Assembly: GCF_023721415.1 (NCBI RefSeq)
Contig: NZ_JAMQVC010000003.1
Span: 124,001-188,000 of the forward strand
Length of the DNA: 64,000 nucleotides
Direction: 5' to 3'
From: Galbibacter mesophilus
GTDB taxonomy: Bacteria; Bacteroidota; Bacteroidia; Flavobacteriales; Flavobacteriaceae
Every line of letters starts with the position of its first letter. Positions within the stretch are counted from its first letter, which is position 1. The notes beneath the pieces were generated by a model. It had not been told where the DNA came from, did not search any database, and worked only from the letters and a program-made list of their open reading frames with translations. Made by a program: the position numbers and the translations under genes. Shown here one piece after another: positions 63,804 through 64,000 of the stretch.

Positions 63804-64000
63804 ATGAAGAAAGTGGTAATAGTTTCGGCTGCAAGAACTCCAATTGGAAGTTTTTTAGGAGCACTCTCAACGGTTTCTGCCCCAAAATTAGGTGCAGTGG
63901 CAATTAAAGGTGCTTTGGAAAAGATAAATTTAGATCCGTCTATAGTAGAAGAGGTGTTAATGGGTAACGTAGTACAGGCTGGCGAGGGTCAAGCGCCTGC
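63804..64000 (+). CDS. Acetyl-CoA C-acyltransferase (thiolase), partial
   Basis: Read from the ATG at 63804 to the window edge (65 codons): [19 protein letters not shown], then [18 protein letters not shown]. These are the N-terminal motifs of the thiolase family (SAxRTPxG and GNVxxAGxGQ). Would condense or cleave acyl-CoA in fatty acid or ketone metabolism; the active-site Cys and His lie outside the window. Confidence 0.92.
   Translation, partial: MKKVVIVSAARTPIGSFLGALSTVSAPKLGAVAIKGALEKINLDPSIVEEVLMGNVVQAGEGQAP

Overview
The window looks like chromosomal DNA of a marine-type Bacteroidota, most likely family Flavobacteriaceae. Reasons: AT-rich sequence; promoters of the Bacteroidota type (TTTG, about 19 nt, TAnnTTTG); lipoproteins with S/N-D-D-D/E tails after the lipobox Cys; the BshC bacillithiol enzyme; a GAPDH with a long N-terminal extension; a carbamoyl-phosphate synthase large chain that ends before the allosteric domain; type-B L31; and the gene order dnaA / low-Mr phosphatase / tetrapyrrole-methylase-family MTase. 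No rRNA, IS transposase, prophage or CRISPR array was seen. Three tRNA genes (Arg-TCT, Pro-TGG, Ser-GCT) lie at 60.5-61.4 kb.

Layout. 1-5.75 kb is an accessory, minus-strand stretch. It holds the edge of a Gabija-like pair (UvrD-type helicase, cut by the window, plus OLD ATPase/TOPRIM nuclease), a membrane protein, a secreted protein, an unknown 159-aa protein, a lipoprotein, and a striking 21-bp-period repeat array (4.17-4.52 kb). 6-29.5 kb is mostly core: gap, htrA/degP, dapF-GNAT-mltG, a lysozyme-like protein, an RsmI-like MTase, LMW-PTP, dnaA, a YbgC-type thioesterase, yigZ-HAD-ribD, GNAT, prmC, a Cys-less LOV/PAS protein, an RsmB-like MTase, a YCF48-like lipoprotein, an MsbA-like ABC exporter, phosphohexomutase, GT2, DUF4199 and rpmE2. 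30-44 kb carries a GlmU-like LbH protein, mtaB, lytic transglycosylase-cls, rdgB, an Omp85-like barrel, bshC and an M14 carboxypeptidase. 44-57 kb carries a PmoA-like protein, two tandem PepSY-like proteins, lipoproteins, recF, a YfgM-like protein, ribH, a small multidrug exporter, PPK2 and an M28 peptidase. 57-64 kb carries rpmH (53 aa), carB, the tRNAs, a 34-aa membrane protein under a Crp/Fnr-like site, a PgpH-type c-di-AMP phosphodiesterase, and the start of a thiolase.

The genes are mainly housekeeping: cell wall and envelope (dapF, mltG, SLT, cls, lipoproteins), translation and RNA modification (L31, L34, mtaB, prmC, RsmB- and RsmI-like), replication and repair (dnaA, recF), riboflavin (ribD, ribH) and sugar phosphates. 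Interest lies mainly between genes. The same intergenic modules recur: 21-bp-period arrays at 4.2, 36.8 and 52.8 kb, a ~89-bp element with GTCAT ends three times, REP-like hairpins three times, and a ~98-bp terminator-like cassette in tandem after rpmE2. The defence-gene edge and the Fnr-controlled microprotein are the other main points.
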